IMG/VR virus record: IMGVR_UViG_3300026457_000025
Span: 1-46,529 of that record
Length of the DNA stretch: 46,529 nt
DNA from: a virus
Reading direction: 5' to 3' (one strand)
In this document: positions 25,502 through 33,013 of the stretch, piece after piece
Layout: each line of letters starts with the position of its first letter
Numbering within the stretch: position 1 is the stretch's first letter
Translations under genes and position numbers: made by a program
Notes under the pieces: generated by a model
What the model was told of the DNA's origin: nothing
The model's input: only the letters and a program-made list of their open reading frames with translations
The model's database searches: none

Positions 25502-26190
25502 CAGAAGTACCGAGTTGTTGGCGTACTTAACATCTGATTTGCAATCTCAAAGGGATTAGCGGTGCCACCTTGAGAAACATGGTAGATGTAGCTAGGGAAC
25601 TTATAGTTCCTGGCGTAAGTTAATTCTAAACGACGTTGGTGCTCTAAAGCAGCAGGATCTGTTCCAACAATTGCTTCTGGTGTAGCTGCTAATTGGGCAC
25701 CAGTAATATCAGCTTGCGTTGAAGTTTGTGTATTGCGCCCGCCACTATATCCCTCAGGGAATACAGCGCTGGTTACTGCTTTGGTAATTGGTTCAGTTAC
25801 TGCGACCATGCCAGCAAGACCCAAACCAAACTTCCCTGTAGCAGCTGCGCCACCTGCCAGTCCACCAGCAATAGCTTCTGGAATGTAAGGATTGCTAGCT
25901 AAGCGTTCCTGAAGCCGGCCTTGCATGCCAGCCAGGCGAGGACTCAGCTGTTTAGCGCCAGCAAGGACTCCGCGTTCAACAGGACCGCTTAATCCACCAA
26001 TCAGAGCAGAACGCAACAGCGTCTTTTCAATTGGCGGTGCTTCTCCTCCAGTAATGATGGGCAAGCCCTGTTCAGCAGCAATGGTTAGCGCAGCGTTAAT
26101 GGCTGTTTCTTTTGCTAACGCTCTGCCGCCAGATGGAGCAACAATGGGGAGCAGGCGTTGTCCTGCAAAACGTAAGGCTGTTCCAATCAT
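25501..26190 (-). CDS. internal virion protein carrying the lysin-type C-terminal tail
   Basis: 229 aa. Ala/Gly/Leu-rich body (FGLGLAGMVAVTEPITKAV, EAIAGGLAGGAAATG) then a hydrophilic C-terminus ending NPFEIANQMLSTPTTRYF. That end resembles the tails of the GH104 lysozyme and M23-like protein 14 kb away, although the rest is unrelated. It may carry a shared virion-sorting or docking peptide. Confidence 0.6.
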   Translation of the reverse strand: MIGTALRFAGQRLLPIVAPSGGRALAKETAINAALTIAAEQGLPIITGGEAPPIEKTLLRSALIGGLSGPVERGVLAGAKQLSPRLAGMQGRLQERLASNPYIPEAIAGGLAGGAAATGKFGLGLAGMVAVTEPITKAVTSAVFPEGYSGGRNTQTSTQADITGAQLAATPEAIVGTDPAALEHQRRLELTYARNYKFPSYIYHVSQGGTANPFEIANQMLSTPTTRYF

Positions 26191-26606
26191 GAGATGCTTG
26201 TACCTTCTGAACCTGGGAACTCTTTTCCTTTCTCAGCTTTTTGTTGAATGATTGCAGTTAGTCCGCCAGGATTAACACGTTCTTCTGGTGCGAGAACAGG
26301 ACTTTGATCGTATCGTGCAAGAAAAGATTGCAGGTAACCAGGACCACTAATTGCAAATGGATCTTTACCAGTATTAGGAACAATCTGTTTTGTACCTGGA
26401 TACGTTGTTAGATCAAGATCTTCTTGGAAAGATCCGTATTGTTTAGCAGGAAATACAGGGTTTGTATCACGCAGGTTTGCTAAGTACTTGTTGAGAAACG
26501 CTTTCTCACCTGCCATCTGTTGATCAACAAATGGACCCAAAGAATCACCCGCTTCTTTAGAAGCAGTTTTAACTCTATTGAGATACGGGATTTGCGTTTT
26601 AAACAC
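26187..26606 (-). CDS. hypothetical virion-region protein
   Basis: 139 aa, hydrophilic, Pro/Gly/Gln-containing (YLNRVKTASKEAGDSLGPFV, GEKAFLNKYLANL, GYLQSFLARYDQSP). No membrane segment, no known motif. Tightly packed between neighbours (4-base overlap downstream, 5-base gap upstream). Confidence 0.55.
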   Translation of the reverse strand: MFKTQIPYLNRVKTASKEAGDSLGPFVDQQMAGEKAFLNKYLANLRDTNPVFPAKQYGSFQEDLDLTTYPGTKQIVPNTGKDPFAISGPGYLQSFLARYDQSPVLAPEERVNPGGLTAIIQQKAEKGKEFPGSEGTSIS

Positions 26607-26611
26607 AGTAA

Positions 26612-26818
26612 TTAGCTACCTTTCTTTTTCTTGCGCAGGCCAGCAAGAGTCTTTGCTAACTGCGCACGCTTTACAGTTTTTTCACTGTAGTCGCCAGGGT
26701 TCTTAGTAACAGCTTCTGCAAACTCAGCTGTACTCATTCCTTCTTTCTCTGCTTGAGCAGAAAAGGCGCCAGGCTTTTTGATGGCGCCCTTGATCCAATT
26801 ACCTTTACTTTCAGCCAT
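26612..26818 (-). CDS. small basic KKPGAF-motif protein
   Basis: 68 aa. NWIKGAIKKPGAFSAQAEKEGM and VKRAQLAKTLAGLRKKKKG match a recurrent small phage protein (W-I--AIKKPGAL...RAxLAKTLxGL). Very basic C-terminus; nucleic-acid or capsid association is plausible but unproven. Shares base 26818 with the upstream gene. Confidence 0.68.
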   Translation of the reverse strand: MAESKGNWIKGAIKKPGAFSAQAEKEGMSTAEFAEAVTKNPGDYSEKTVKRAQLAKTLAGLRKKKKGS

Positions 26819-27252
26819 TACTTAAGCAGTGCTTTTACTTTGTTGATTGTTTCTTCTTTACGAGCTTGGCCAGAGACCACATCCGTCAGAAGGTCAGCAG
26901 CAACCATCACCTTAGGACGGTCAGCCATTGCTTCGTACTTACGCACTCTATCTGCAGCAACCTGGGGCAACCAACGCTTGGTTACTTCCAGAGTCATCTC
27001 TTTTAATTCAGCTGCACTGATATGACCATCAGCAACAGACTCAATTGCAAGTTCAACTGCAAACTCAACATCAGAGCCACTCCATGAACGCATGTTGCGC
27101 TCCAGCAGTGGGTCTAACACGTCATAAACACGGGTCAGAATCGGACCGTATTTAACTAAGTTGCGTGCAGCAATCAGCCGCGACAACCAACCGGCGCCAG
27201 CAGTTAAACCAGCACCAATCAGCAAGGCAATGATTGGCTCTAGGGTTGTCAT
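26818..27252 (-). CDS. possible holin or small membrane protein
   Basis: 144 aa. One N-terminal membrane segment (IIALLIGAGLTAGAGWL) is followed by a charged helical domain (VEFAVELAIESVADGHISAAELKEMTLEVTKRWLPQVAADRVRKYEAM). The layout is reminiscent of LL-H-type holins. A Shine-Dalgarno-like GGGAGGT lies 5-6 bases before the ATG. Position near the lysin-carrying late operon is compatible; evidence is layout only. Confidence 0.5.
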   Translation of the reverse strand: MTTLEPIIALLIGAGLTAGAGWLSRLIAARNLVKYGPILTRVYDVLDPLLERNMRSWSGSDVEFAVELAIESVADGHISAAELKEMTLEVTKRWLPQVAADRVRKYEAMADRPKVMVAADLLTDVVSGQARKEETINKVKALLK

Positions 27253-27283
27253 AATACCTCCCTAATAATCATCATTCTAAATG

Positions 27284-29734
27284 TCATAACTCATATGGGT
27301 TGCCTACAAAACGAGCATAACGGCTAACTGCTTTTTGCACTGGGCTTGCAGTACCACGTTTTGTACCTTGTGGATAAGAAAGGGGAACTGGAACAACTTC
27401 TGTAGAAGGTGTAGTTGGAAGGGTCACTTCACCTGACAATACTTGCTTTACTAATTCAGCCCGTTGACGCAGAACCTCTGCTTCTTGAGCGCGGGGGCTA
27501 CCAGGAGCAGGTGGTTGCCAGGTGGAGAAGCGTGTTCCCATTGCAGCCGGTGCACCACTTTCACTGATGGCACGGCCTTCGCGGATGCTTGCAGGAATGG
27601 TGGCGCCAGGGGTAACGCGACTTGCTACACGACGACCACTTGCACGGGTAGCCTCAATACGGCGACGGGCTTGAGCAGCTTGCTGACCACCCATGGCTTG
27701 TTGGCTATAAGCAAGACCCGTGGTGGGATCAAGCACTTCAGGTGCTGCTTCTGCCAGTTGAGCTAAAGCAGCAGGATCAAAAGAGCGTGGATCAATGACT
27801 TCAGCACTAACGCCTTTAAACGTGCGGCCTTCACGTCCCATAATTCGTTGGGGTTCTACAGCAGTGCCGCGTACTGCGCGGACTGCACCACCCAATAGGT
27901 CTTCCCGCTTGACCTGGCCTTCTGTCAGGATCTCGCCAGTGTCCACATTTTTGTAGAGGAAGGGAGTTGCTTCAATGGCACTGCCCTCTCCAGCAGTAAA
28001 TCCTTCTGCAGCCAGTGCTTCGCGGCGACGACCAACACCACCAACTTCCTGACGACCTGCACCACCAGCAGCACGCATCCGGTAGTACTGACTTGTGGGC
28101 ATCCCTTCCACTTCAGGAACTACACGCGATCCCACAACTTCACCAGTGGTTTCACTGATGACGGGAACTTCACGGATGCCTTGAGTAACTTCAGGGCGCA
28201 ATTTATAAAGAACACCCGTTGCTTCTGCTTGCGCTAGGCGATTGCGTGCCGCTTCACTTGCAGCAGCTGTTTCACCCAGCAACTTCTTGGTGCGTGGATC
28301 TAAGGTTGCAAGTTCTGCTTGAGATGGTTGATAGGTAGAAGGAACACCAAGTTGTTCTAATGCACGAGCTTTCATCTTGCTCTGCATGTTTAATGCAGCC
28401 TGCAGAGATTCAGCACGGCCCGTTGTAACAGGAACACCGGTTTGTGGATTGACGGTTTGGCCAAAAGCTTCGTAGAGAGAACCAGTTGGAACACTTTCAC
28501 CAGAAGGAAGTGTTACACGAATCGGTAAACCCGGTGCTTCGCTGTAGGCAGAACGGATTACGCCAGGGTCACCCGTTGCTTGGAAGATTGCTTCTGCTTG
28601 TTTCTGTACAGTGGCTGCACGTGGATCAGCAGAAAACACACGTTGCACACCAGAAAGAGAACCCTGTGGGATAGGACGTTGCGTTCCTAACAATCCCCTA
28701 AGCGTTTCACCAGATTCCACAAAATTTTCTGGAGGCATCTGGCGAATGTTGCGTTCAATGTTGGTAAAGAACGGAGCATTAGCTGCTTCTGTCACGCGAC
28801 CCGTCATTGGGTCCAGCACAGAACCTGGCGACAGACGTTGCCGCATTTGTTGCATGGATGCAGTCTCTAATGCTGGGCTGCTGTATCCAATCTTCTGCGT
28901 GAACTGCAAAATGCGGGATTGAATGTCAGGATCAACGCCAGTACCTGTGGTCTGCGTTCCAATGATGCTTTGTTCTGCTGGAGCAACCATGGTTTGACCG
29001 GCGCTACCAAGAGCAGATTCACTCCAGGGGTCTGGAATCCGTGATTTCAGGGACTGATGAACACGAACTTCCGCAGGAACCACGTTTTGCGCCCGCACAA
29101 TGCCGGGTGCAGTGTCATCAATCGCAGAAATGCCGTGTTGTGCTACAGCAAGAACGTTTTCTGCACCTTCACGGGTAACAAAACTAGGTTCAGCTGCTTC
29201 TTTGGCTAGGCCAAGCGCGGATTTAACCTTTGCCTTAGCGCGTTGACCCAGATCACGCACCATTCCACCGACGCGTCCCACGCCAAGGTCAGTGCCGGTC
29301 AGTTTTTGGGCACCATACACGCCAGCAGCAACAGCACCGACCCCTAACGCCCCTAATGCAGCCTTTTCAAGGAGTGATTTTGGCTGCTCAGTACCACCAA
29401 ACCCAGTTTCATAGGCATCATCAGCGTGATGCTGGACATAATGCTGCCCCGTCAGGCTGTTATTGAGCTGTCCTGCAACCTTTGGGATGTTGTTATCCGG
29501 TGTAATAGGCGACTGCAGGAGCGTATTGTCCCCATAATGCCGCACAGAGATGGGTTGATCGTAAACAATATCTCCTTGAAAGCCTTGAACCTCATCAAAA
29601 CCGCGAAATTTACCAAATCCTCGGTTGAAATCATACACTTCAGGAGCTAAACGTGCCTTTTCCTGTGCAGTTTTAGGGTATGGATTGCCAGTTGCAGCTG
29701 CCCACAGTGCATAATCTTGCGGAGAAACGGGCAT
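27284..29734 (-). CDS. very large virion protein, first gene of the late arm
   Basis: 816 aa from the ATG at 29734 (an ATG at 29773 adds 13 less likely residues). It has a hydrophobic segment (KAALGALGVGAVAAGVYGAQ) near residue 130, but is otherwise a long, hydrophilic, Arg/Ala/Glu/Pro-rich chain with helical stretches (ALNMQSKMKARALEQLG, ETAAASEAARNRLAQAEATG, AAQARRRIEATRASGRR). No enzyme motif seen. Size, composition and place at the head of the virion block suggest an internal core or injected protein; a tape measure is less likely because it lacks long hydrophobic repeats. Confidence 0.6.
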   Translation of the reverse strand: MPVSPQDYALWAAATGNPYPKTAQEKARLAPEVYDFNRGFGKFRGFDEVQGFQGDIVYDQPISVRHYGDNTLLQSPITPDNNIPKVAGQLNNSLTGQHYVQHHADDAYETGFGGTEQPKSLLEKAALGALGVGAVAAGVYGAQKLTGTDLGVGRVGGMVRDLGQRAKAKVKSALGLAKEAAEPSFVTREGAENVLAVAQHGISAIDDTAPGIVRAQNVVPAEVRVHQSLKSRIPDPWSESALGSAGQTMVAPAEQSIIGTQTTGTGVDPDIQSRILQFTQKIGYSSPALETASMQQMRQRLSPGSVLDPMTGRVTEAANAPFFTNIERNIRQMPPENFVESGETLRGLLGTQRPIPQGSLSGVQRVFSADPRAATVQKQAEAIFQATGDPGVIRSAYSEAPGLPIRVTLPSGESVPTGSLYEAFGQTVNPQTGVPVTTGRAESLQAALNMQSKMKARALEQLGVPSTYQPSQAELATLDPRTKKLLGETAAASEAARNRLAQAEATGVLYKLRPEVTQGIREVPVISETTGEVVGSRVVPEVEGMPTSQYYRMRAAGGAGRQEVGGVGRRREALAAEGFTAGEGSAIEATPFLYKNVDTGEILTEGQVKREDLLGGAVRAVRGTAVEPQRIMGREGRTFKGVSAEVIDPRSFDPAALAQLAEAAPEVLDPTTGLAYSQQAMGGQQAAQARRRIEATRASGRRVASRVTPGATIPASIREGRAISESGAPAAMGTRFSTWQPPAPGSPRAQEAEVLRQRAELVKQVLSGEVTLPTTPSTEVVPVPLSYPQGTKRGTASPVQKAVSRYARFVGNPYEL

Positions 29735-29760
29735 TTTTATAAATATACCTAGATATAACG

Positions 29761-29788
29761 ATTTTAGGTGCAATCAATACAGTACCAA
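29761..29788 (-). promoter_or_regulatory. candidate leftward promoter for the late arm
   Basis: On the minus strand, TTGGTA (29788-29783) and TAAAAT (29766-29761) are 16 bases apart, about 27 bases before the start of the first late gene. A second overlapping pair (TTGATT, TATCTA) is also possible. Four of six and five of six matches to sigma-70 boxes; supported by position at the point of divergence. Confidence 0.45.
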
Positions 29789-29912
29789 CGCCAGGAGAAA
29801 CCCCCTAACTGCCTTAGAAATACCCATTTCATGGTAAAAATCCGGGCAGACATCAAGCTCGCTCTGCTCGCAGGCGGGTGCGAGAGGAAAAAAAGAAAGG
29901 GGCGGGGGATAT

Positions 29913-29927
29913 GCTCCCTCCGGTCGC
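29913..29927 (+). repeat. 15-base repeat, copy 1 (GCTCCCTCCGGTCGC)
   Basis: First of four copies of GCTCCCTNCGGTCGC within 1.6 kb. This copy lies in the gene-free gap before the first rightward gene, next to a purine-rich stretch. Unlike the other copies, it is not preceded by CCG. Confidence 0.8.
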
Positions 29928-29984
29928 GTTAACAGCCGGAAGAGAGAGTTCTATTCGGTTGTGTTCTTTATTTTATTTATCGTC

Positions 29985-30146
29985 ATGATCTACAGCGTGG
30001 AGATCAAGGAAGCGGGCGATGATTTTAGCCAGGCGTATATGTCTGGCTGCGAGGAGAAGTTTCATTCGGAGAAGGAAGCAGAAGAATATCTGCTGACGTT
30101 CGAAGAATGGGAACGTCCGATGCTTTGCATTCGGAAGTACGAATGA
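29985..30146 (+). CDS. small hypothetical protein, first rightward gene
   Basis: 53 aa from the ATG at 29985 (an in-frame earlier start would add 8 hydrophobic residues). Charged and soluble: YSVEIKEAGDDFSQAYMSG, FHSEKEAEEYLLTFEEWERP. No Shine-Dalgarno site. Followed by repeat copy 2. Confidence 0.6.
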   Translation: MIYSVEIKEAGDDFSQAYMSGCEEKFHSEKEAEEYLLTFEEWERPMLCIRKYE

Positions 30147-30149
30147 AGA

Positions 30150-30501
30150 TTAGGGGGAGCAACCGCTCCCTCCGGTCGCTTTTTGAGTTTTCCACAGGCT
30201 ATTTTTACCCTATTTCCACCCTATTTTCCCTCAAATCCCTGTCATACCAAGGCTTCTGACTACTATTTGCCTGGACATGTGTCACAACATGGCTTGCACT
30301 TTTTCCACAGGCATCAAATCTTTTTACTGGGATCTCAGCGACGATTTGAAGGCTGTTTGGCTGTTTGTCAGCCTTATCTTCAACCCTGATTTTTATATAA
30401 CTAGAAATACTTTTAGCAAGATTACCCAGAAGATTGCCTCCAGGAGCTATTTATTCCTCCTAGATGCAGTCCTCAGACTGCTGTTCTTTGCTTGTTTTCT
30501 C
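30150..30501. other. candidate replication origin (gene-poor, DnaA-box-like sites)
   Basis: About 350 bases without a convincing gene. It holds TTTTCCACA at 30188-30196 and 30301-30309, both followed by GGC, a strongly pyrimidine-rich stretch between them and an AT-rich segment (about 30386-30420). TTTTCCACA is a DnaA box form known in Synechococcus. A frame from 30277 is open through the second box into the next gene, so coding cannot be excluded. Confidence 0.45.
30165..30179 (+). repeat. 15-base repeat, copy 2 (GCTCCCTCCGGTCGC)
   Basis: Follows the stop of 29985-30146 and is itself the right arm of a GGGAGC-AACC-GCTCCC hairpin, with a TTTTT run after the repeat, so this copy may act as a terminator. 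Confidence 0.8.
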
Positions 30502-30678
30502 ATGGAGAAGTTCGGTGCTGCAGTGTGCTGCGTTGCTATCGGCATGGCAGCTTTCACTCAGTTAACGCTTCACTTGCTTGATCAAGCTACGGCTGAGCAA
30601 TGCAAGAACCATGCGTGGCCTGCACACGCTGACCAGGTGCACCGTGACTGGTGCATCGCTAACAACTACGAACTCTGA
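30502..30678 (+). CDS. small membrane protein with Cys/His/Trp tail
   Basis: 58 aa from the ATG at 30502 (a longer form from 30277 is possible). One hydrophobic segment (FGAAVCCVAIGMAAFTQLTLHLL) then TAEQCKNHAWPAHADQVHRDW and CIANNYEL. The conserved-looking C...HxWP...H..WC pattern recalls small cyanophage and cyanobacterial membrane proteins. Function unknown. Confidence 0.62.
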   Translation: MEKFGAAVCCVAIGMAAFTQLTLHLLDQATAEQCKNHAWPAHADQVHRDWCIANNYEL

Positions 30679-30682
30679 TCTC

Positions 30683-30874
30683 ATGATCACGATTACTACT
30701 GAAGAAGGTCTCCTTCTCACTGATCAACGTGGCAACTATCTATACGATGGGCGCCAGGGTGATCCTGTTCTCATCGAAGCGCCAGCAGGTCCAATCCGCT
30801 TTGGGTTGGAGGACATGCTGCGTTTCTGGACGACGTACTGCCAGTACGGCGACTATCAACTTCACCTGTGGTGA
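30683..30874 (+). CDS. small hypothetical protein
   Basis: 63 aa from the ATG at 30683, 4 bases past the preceding stop. Beta-like N-terminus (ITITTEEGLLLTDQRGNYLYDG) and an aromatic C-terminus (MLRFWTTYCQYGDYQLHLW). No family recognised. Followed directly by repeat copy 3. Confidence 0.58.
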   Translation: MITITTEEGLLLTDQRGNYLYDGRQGDPVLIEAPAGPIRFGLEDMLRFWTTYCQYGDYQLHLW

Positions 30875-30880
30875 GTTTCC

Positions 30881-30895
30881 GCTCCCTACGGTCGC
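30881..30895 (+). repeat. 15-base repeat, copy 3 (GCTCCCTACGGTCGC)
   Basis: Lies 6 bases after the stop of 30683-30874, preceded by CCG. It differs from copies 1 and 2 only at the eighth base (A). Confidence 0.8.
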
Positions 30896-30961
30896 TTTCA
30901 TACTGTATTAATCAGTAGAGAAAGTTCAGAACAAATTGTCCATCATTACCTTCTCATTCCA

Positions 30962-31189
30962 ATGAATCTCTTTAACAACCTTGTCAAGGCCAGCATTGCC
31001 GGTGGCGTTGTCATCGGTGGTGCTGTTGCCTACGCCAAGCTGAATGACGAGCAGCGTCAGAAGCTCAACTCTGGTGTCAACAGACTGCGCCGCAAGGTGT
31101 CAGATCTAATTGCACCAAATGATGGTGTTTATACCATCCCCAAGGAAGTCGAAGCGGAGCTAGAAGCTCTGCTCAACGACGACAATTGA
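30962..31189 (+). CDS. small membrane-anchored protein
   Basis: 75 aa. An N-terminal hydrophobic segment (ASIAGGVVIGGAVAYA) is followed by a basic helix (LNDEQRQKLNSGVNRLRRKVSDL) and an acidic C-terminus (EVEAELEALLNDDN). No Shine-Dalgarno site (CATTCCAATG). Resembles small phage membrane proteins of unknown role. Confidence 0.65.
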   Translation: MNLFNNLVKASIAGGVVIGGAVAYAKLNDEQRQKLNSGVNRLRRKVSDLIAPNDGVYTIPKEVEAELEALLNDDN

Positions 31190-31198
31190 TGGTCCCTC

Positions 31199-31223
31199 AG
31201 AGGGAAGCGCCATGCTTCCTTCT
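31199..31223 (+). terminator. hairpin after membrane-protein gene
   Basis: A stem of 10 pairs (AGAGGGAAGC with GCTTCCTTCT, one G-T pair) and a 5-base loop lies 9 bases past the stop. No clean U run follows, so termination strength is uncertain. Confidence 0.55.
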
Positions 31224-31263
31224 CTGTGATCTTCATTGATCACGTTCTTCGCATATTCCATCC

Positions 31264-31488
31264 ATGGAATCTTTCATCTACGAGAAGGGCAACGACGGTT
31301 ATCTCGTCACCATCCGTGGTGATTTTGCAGAGATGACCAAGGTTGACCTTGACCGTCAGGTGTCCAAGTACATCCGCTTGGAGGCACCTGTCGAGCATAT
31401 CCGCTCCAGTGTGAAGAAGCTGCTGCACCAGGGTTATAAGCTGAGCAATCAGCTAGAACTTGGTTGGCAGCGTTTCATCGAAGCGTAG
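31264..31488 (+). CDS. small hypothetical protein
   Basis: 74 aa, soluble, alpha/beta (FIYEKGNDGYLVTIRGDF, VDLDRQVSKYIRL, SSVKKLLHQGYKLSNQL, WQRFIEA). Start preceded by CATCCATGG without a Shine-Dalgarno site. No family recognised. Confidence 0.62.
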   Translation: MESFIYEKGNDGYLVTIRGDFAEMTKVDLDRQVSKYIRLEAPVEHIRSSVKKLLHQGYKLSNQLELGWQRFIEA

Positions 31489-31511
31489 GACGAAACCGGA
31501 GGGTGCTATCC

Positions 31512-31526
31512 GCTCCCTTCGGTCGC
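31512..31526 (+). repeat. 15-base repeat, copy 4 (GCTCCCTTCGGTCGC)
   Basis: Last copy of the repeat. Its final GC is the start of a GCTCCC/GGGAGC hairpin (31525-31530 with 31538-31543) that precedes the TTTGCTCA site and the next gene. Confidence 0.8.
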
Positions 31527-31566
31527 TCCCTGCTATGGGGAGCCTGATGAGTCCCTGCTTTGCTCA
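31525..31566 (+). promoter_or_regulatory. hairpin plus TTTGCTCA boundary element
   Basis: Hairpin GCTCCC-N7-GGGAGC (31525-31543) then TTTGCTCA (31559-31566), 2 bases before the ATG at 31569. A variant of the recurrent hairpin/TTTGCACA/start arrangement of this arm. Confidence 0.5.
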
Positions 31567-31568
31567 CC

Positions 31569-31826
31569 ATGTCACTTTCTGCTTTCCTCATTAACTTCAT
31601 GAACCGCCACCGTGATCAGCTACCTGCTTACGTTGGCATTACTCTTGGCATGGGTATCGGCGGACTCCTGTGCGTTAGCTTGAACAAAGCGATTAATGCC
31701 AGGATCCTTGCAACCTGTGACAAGAACCTGAATCAAATCATCTATATCAAGACAGCAGTAGGTGATAGCTACGGCTGTGTATCCAAGATGGTATTGAACG
31801 GGCCACCAGCTCCGATCAAACCATGA
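31569..31826 (+). CDS. small membrane protein
   Basis: 85 aa from the ATG at 31569 (an in-frame TTG lies 9 bases upstream). One or two hydrophobic segments (SLSAFLINFMN and LPAYVGITLGMGIGGLLCVSL), then a soluble tail with two Cys (ILATCDKNLNQIIYIKTAVG, YGCVSKMVL). Overlaps a 20-aa frame by ATGA. Confidence 0.62.
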   Translation: MSLSAFLINFMNRHRDQLPAYVGITLGMGIGGLLCVSLNKAINARILATCDKNLNQIIYIKTAVGDSYGCVSKMVLNGPPAPIKP

Positions 31827-31885
31827 GAAAGATTTTATTCAATTCATTGATCTTAACGATCATCTTTTTGTTCTTCTGCCTCTAG
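31823..31885 (+). CDS. 20-residue hydrophobic micropeptide
   Basis: ATG at 31823 overlaps the previous stop (ATGA) and the TAG at 31885 is 2 bases before the next ATG, so this tiny frame exactly fills the gap between two genes. It is basic at the N-terminus (MRKI) then almost purely hydrophobic (LILTIIFLFFCL), like a single-pass membrane peptide. Confidence 0.5.
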   Translation: MRKILFNSLILTIIFLFFCL

Positions 31886-31887
31886 TC

Positions 31888-32181
31888 ATGACTGAACAAA
31901 TGTATAGCCACGACACAATCTGGCTTCTTCTGCACAACATTCCTCTCATGGATTATGCACGCCAGGAGGAGCCAAAGCTGTGGAGAAAGTTCATGGAACT
32001 TGTTTCCAATGAAACTGCTCAAGGCTATCCCGATACATGGAACACTACTTTCCTAATCAATAAGATTGCGGAAGATCTAGGTTCCTATCAACTGCTTCTA
32101 AATATCTGGTTGCAGATAGAGGAGCCGTTGAATGATGTTCTTAATCCCATCCAGCGTGACTGGATTGATGCTCAACTATGA
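31888..32181 (+). CDS. hypothetical protein
   Basis: 97 aa, helical, Trp-rich (HDTIWLLLHNIPLMDY, PKLWRKFMELVSN, LLNIWLQIEEPLNDVL). Soluble. Its stop overlaps the next start (ATGA), so the two are probably co-translated. No family recognised. Confidence 0.62.
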   Translation: MTEQMYSHDTIWLLLHNIPLMDYARQEEPKLWRKFMELVSNETAQGYPDTWNTTFLINKIAEDLGSYQLLLNIWLQIEEPLNDVLNPIQRDWIDAQL

Positions 32182-32420
32182 ACAACTACACCTTTTATCT
32201 GCCTGGAATCAACAAGCTGACTGGTGTAAGCCAGGAGGATTGGGATTTCCTTTGCGAACGTGCAGCAGAGAACAACGTTCTACCTGCCACGCTTGCCGCC
32301 AGGATTATCGCCAACGAGTTGGCTCAATGGCGTGATGAGATTCATTACGCCGATCAACAGGAAGGGCTTCGTGCAAATGAAGCCATGAACCAAGAGAAAG
32401 TTATTGAAGAGATTGTTTAA
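32178..32420 (+). CDS. hypothetical protein
   Basis: 80 aa. FYLPGINKLTGVSQEDWDFLCERAAENNVLPATLAARIIANELAQW resembles a short helical, perhaps DNA-binding module (ribbon-helix-helix-like spacing cannot be proved). The acidic C-terminus ends EKVIEEIV. Coupled to the preceding gene by ATGA. Confidence 0.58.
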   Translation: MNNYTFYLPGINKLTGVSQEDWDFLCERAAENNVLPATLAARIIANELAQWRDEIHYADQQEGLRANEAMNQEKVIEEIV

Positions 32421-32484
32421 TCTTTTCTTTATCTTTCCAGATGTCTGCACTTTGGGATCTAGGCCTTAGCTTAGTTCCCTTTCT

Positions 32485-32511
32485 GCAGGCTTCACTTGCC
32501 TGCTTTGTACA
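32485..32511 (+). promoter_or_regulatory. hairpin plus TTTGTACA boundary element before SSB gene
   Basis: Perfect hairpin GCAGGC-N7-GCCTGC (32485-32503) directly followed by TTTGTACA (32504-32511), 17 bases before the ATG at 32529. One-base variant of TTTGCACA. Confidence 0.5.
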
Positions 32512-32528
32512 CCTACCTAGACAACACC

Positions 32529-32978
32529 ATGTCTGCTGCTAACAACGGAAACCTGGTCGGTACCATCGTGTCCGACATCATGACCAAGAATCCCAACGAT
32601 TCTCTTTCGGTCACACAGTTCCGTGTTGCTCCGCTCGATGCCAGGGAAGAGGATTCTCCGCTGCCTGTCATCGCTTACAACGGTATCGGTGACAACATCG
32701 CCAAGCGCTACAACAAGGGTGACACTGTTGCCCTGACGACGCGCCTGCGTTATGTGACCTGGATGACGCCAGAAGGTGAGCCCCGTGGCCGCATGGAAGT
32801 TATTGTGACTTCCGTAAACACGGTTCGCCTTGGTCAGATCTCAACAGCCCAACGGACTGCTGAAGCTGCTGGTGTCATTGAAGCGAATACGGTCAACAAA
32901 TCGCTTCATCCTGTCGCCGCCGCTGCCACCAGGGCTCCTTATGCGCAGGAACCAACCGCTGAGGTTGTTCCTTTCTGA
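32529..32978 (+). CDS. single-stranded DNA-binding protein-like OB-fold protein
   Basis: 149 aa from the ATG at 32529. NLVGTIVSDIMTK, TQFRVAPLD, LPVIAYNGIGDNIAKRYNKGDTVALTTRL, YVTWMTPEGEPRGRMEVIV and TVRLG follow the strand order of bacterial/phage SSB OB folds (PV-A-G--A-----KGD-V---GRL...W-T--GE-R---EV). The disordered C-terminus ends EVVPF, like the hydrophobic tip of SSB that recruits partners, though less acidic. Likely acts in phage DNA replication. A strong terminator follows. Confidence 0.72.
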   Translation: MSAANNGNLVGTIVSDIMTKNPNDSLSVTQFRVAPLDAREEDSPLPVIAYNGIGDNIAKRYNKGDTVALTTRLRYVTWMTPEGEPRGRMEVIVTSVNTVRLGQISTAQRTAEAAGVIEANTVNKSLHPVAAAATRAPYAQEPTAEVVPF

Positions 32979-33013
32979 GCAGAAGGTCAGTCCGACTCTT
33001 GCACTTAAACCTT

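Noticed and set aside
29738-29745. TATAAATA as a T4-type late promoter
   Set aside because: It points rightward, away from the late genes, and late genes elsewhere do not show it; the AT-rich context makes chance likely.
30277-30501. N-terminal extension of the gene at 30502 (total 133 aa)
   Set aside because: The extension covers a DnaA-box-like site and an AT-rich stretch and is hydrophobic low-quality sequence; the ATG at 30502 gives a compact protein. Not fully excluded.
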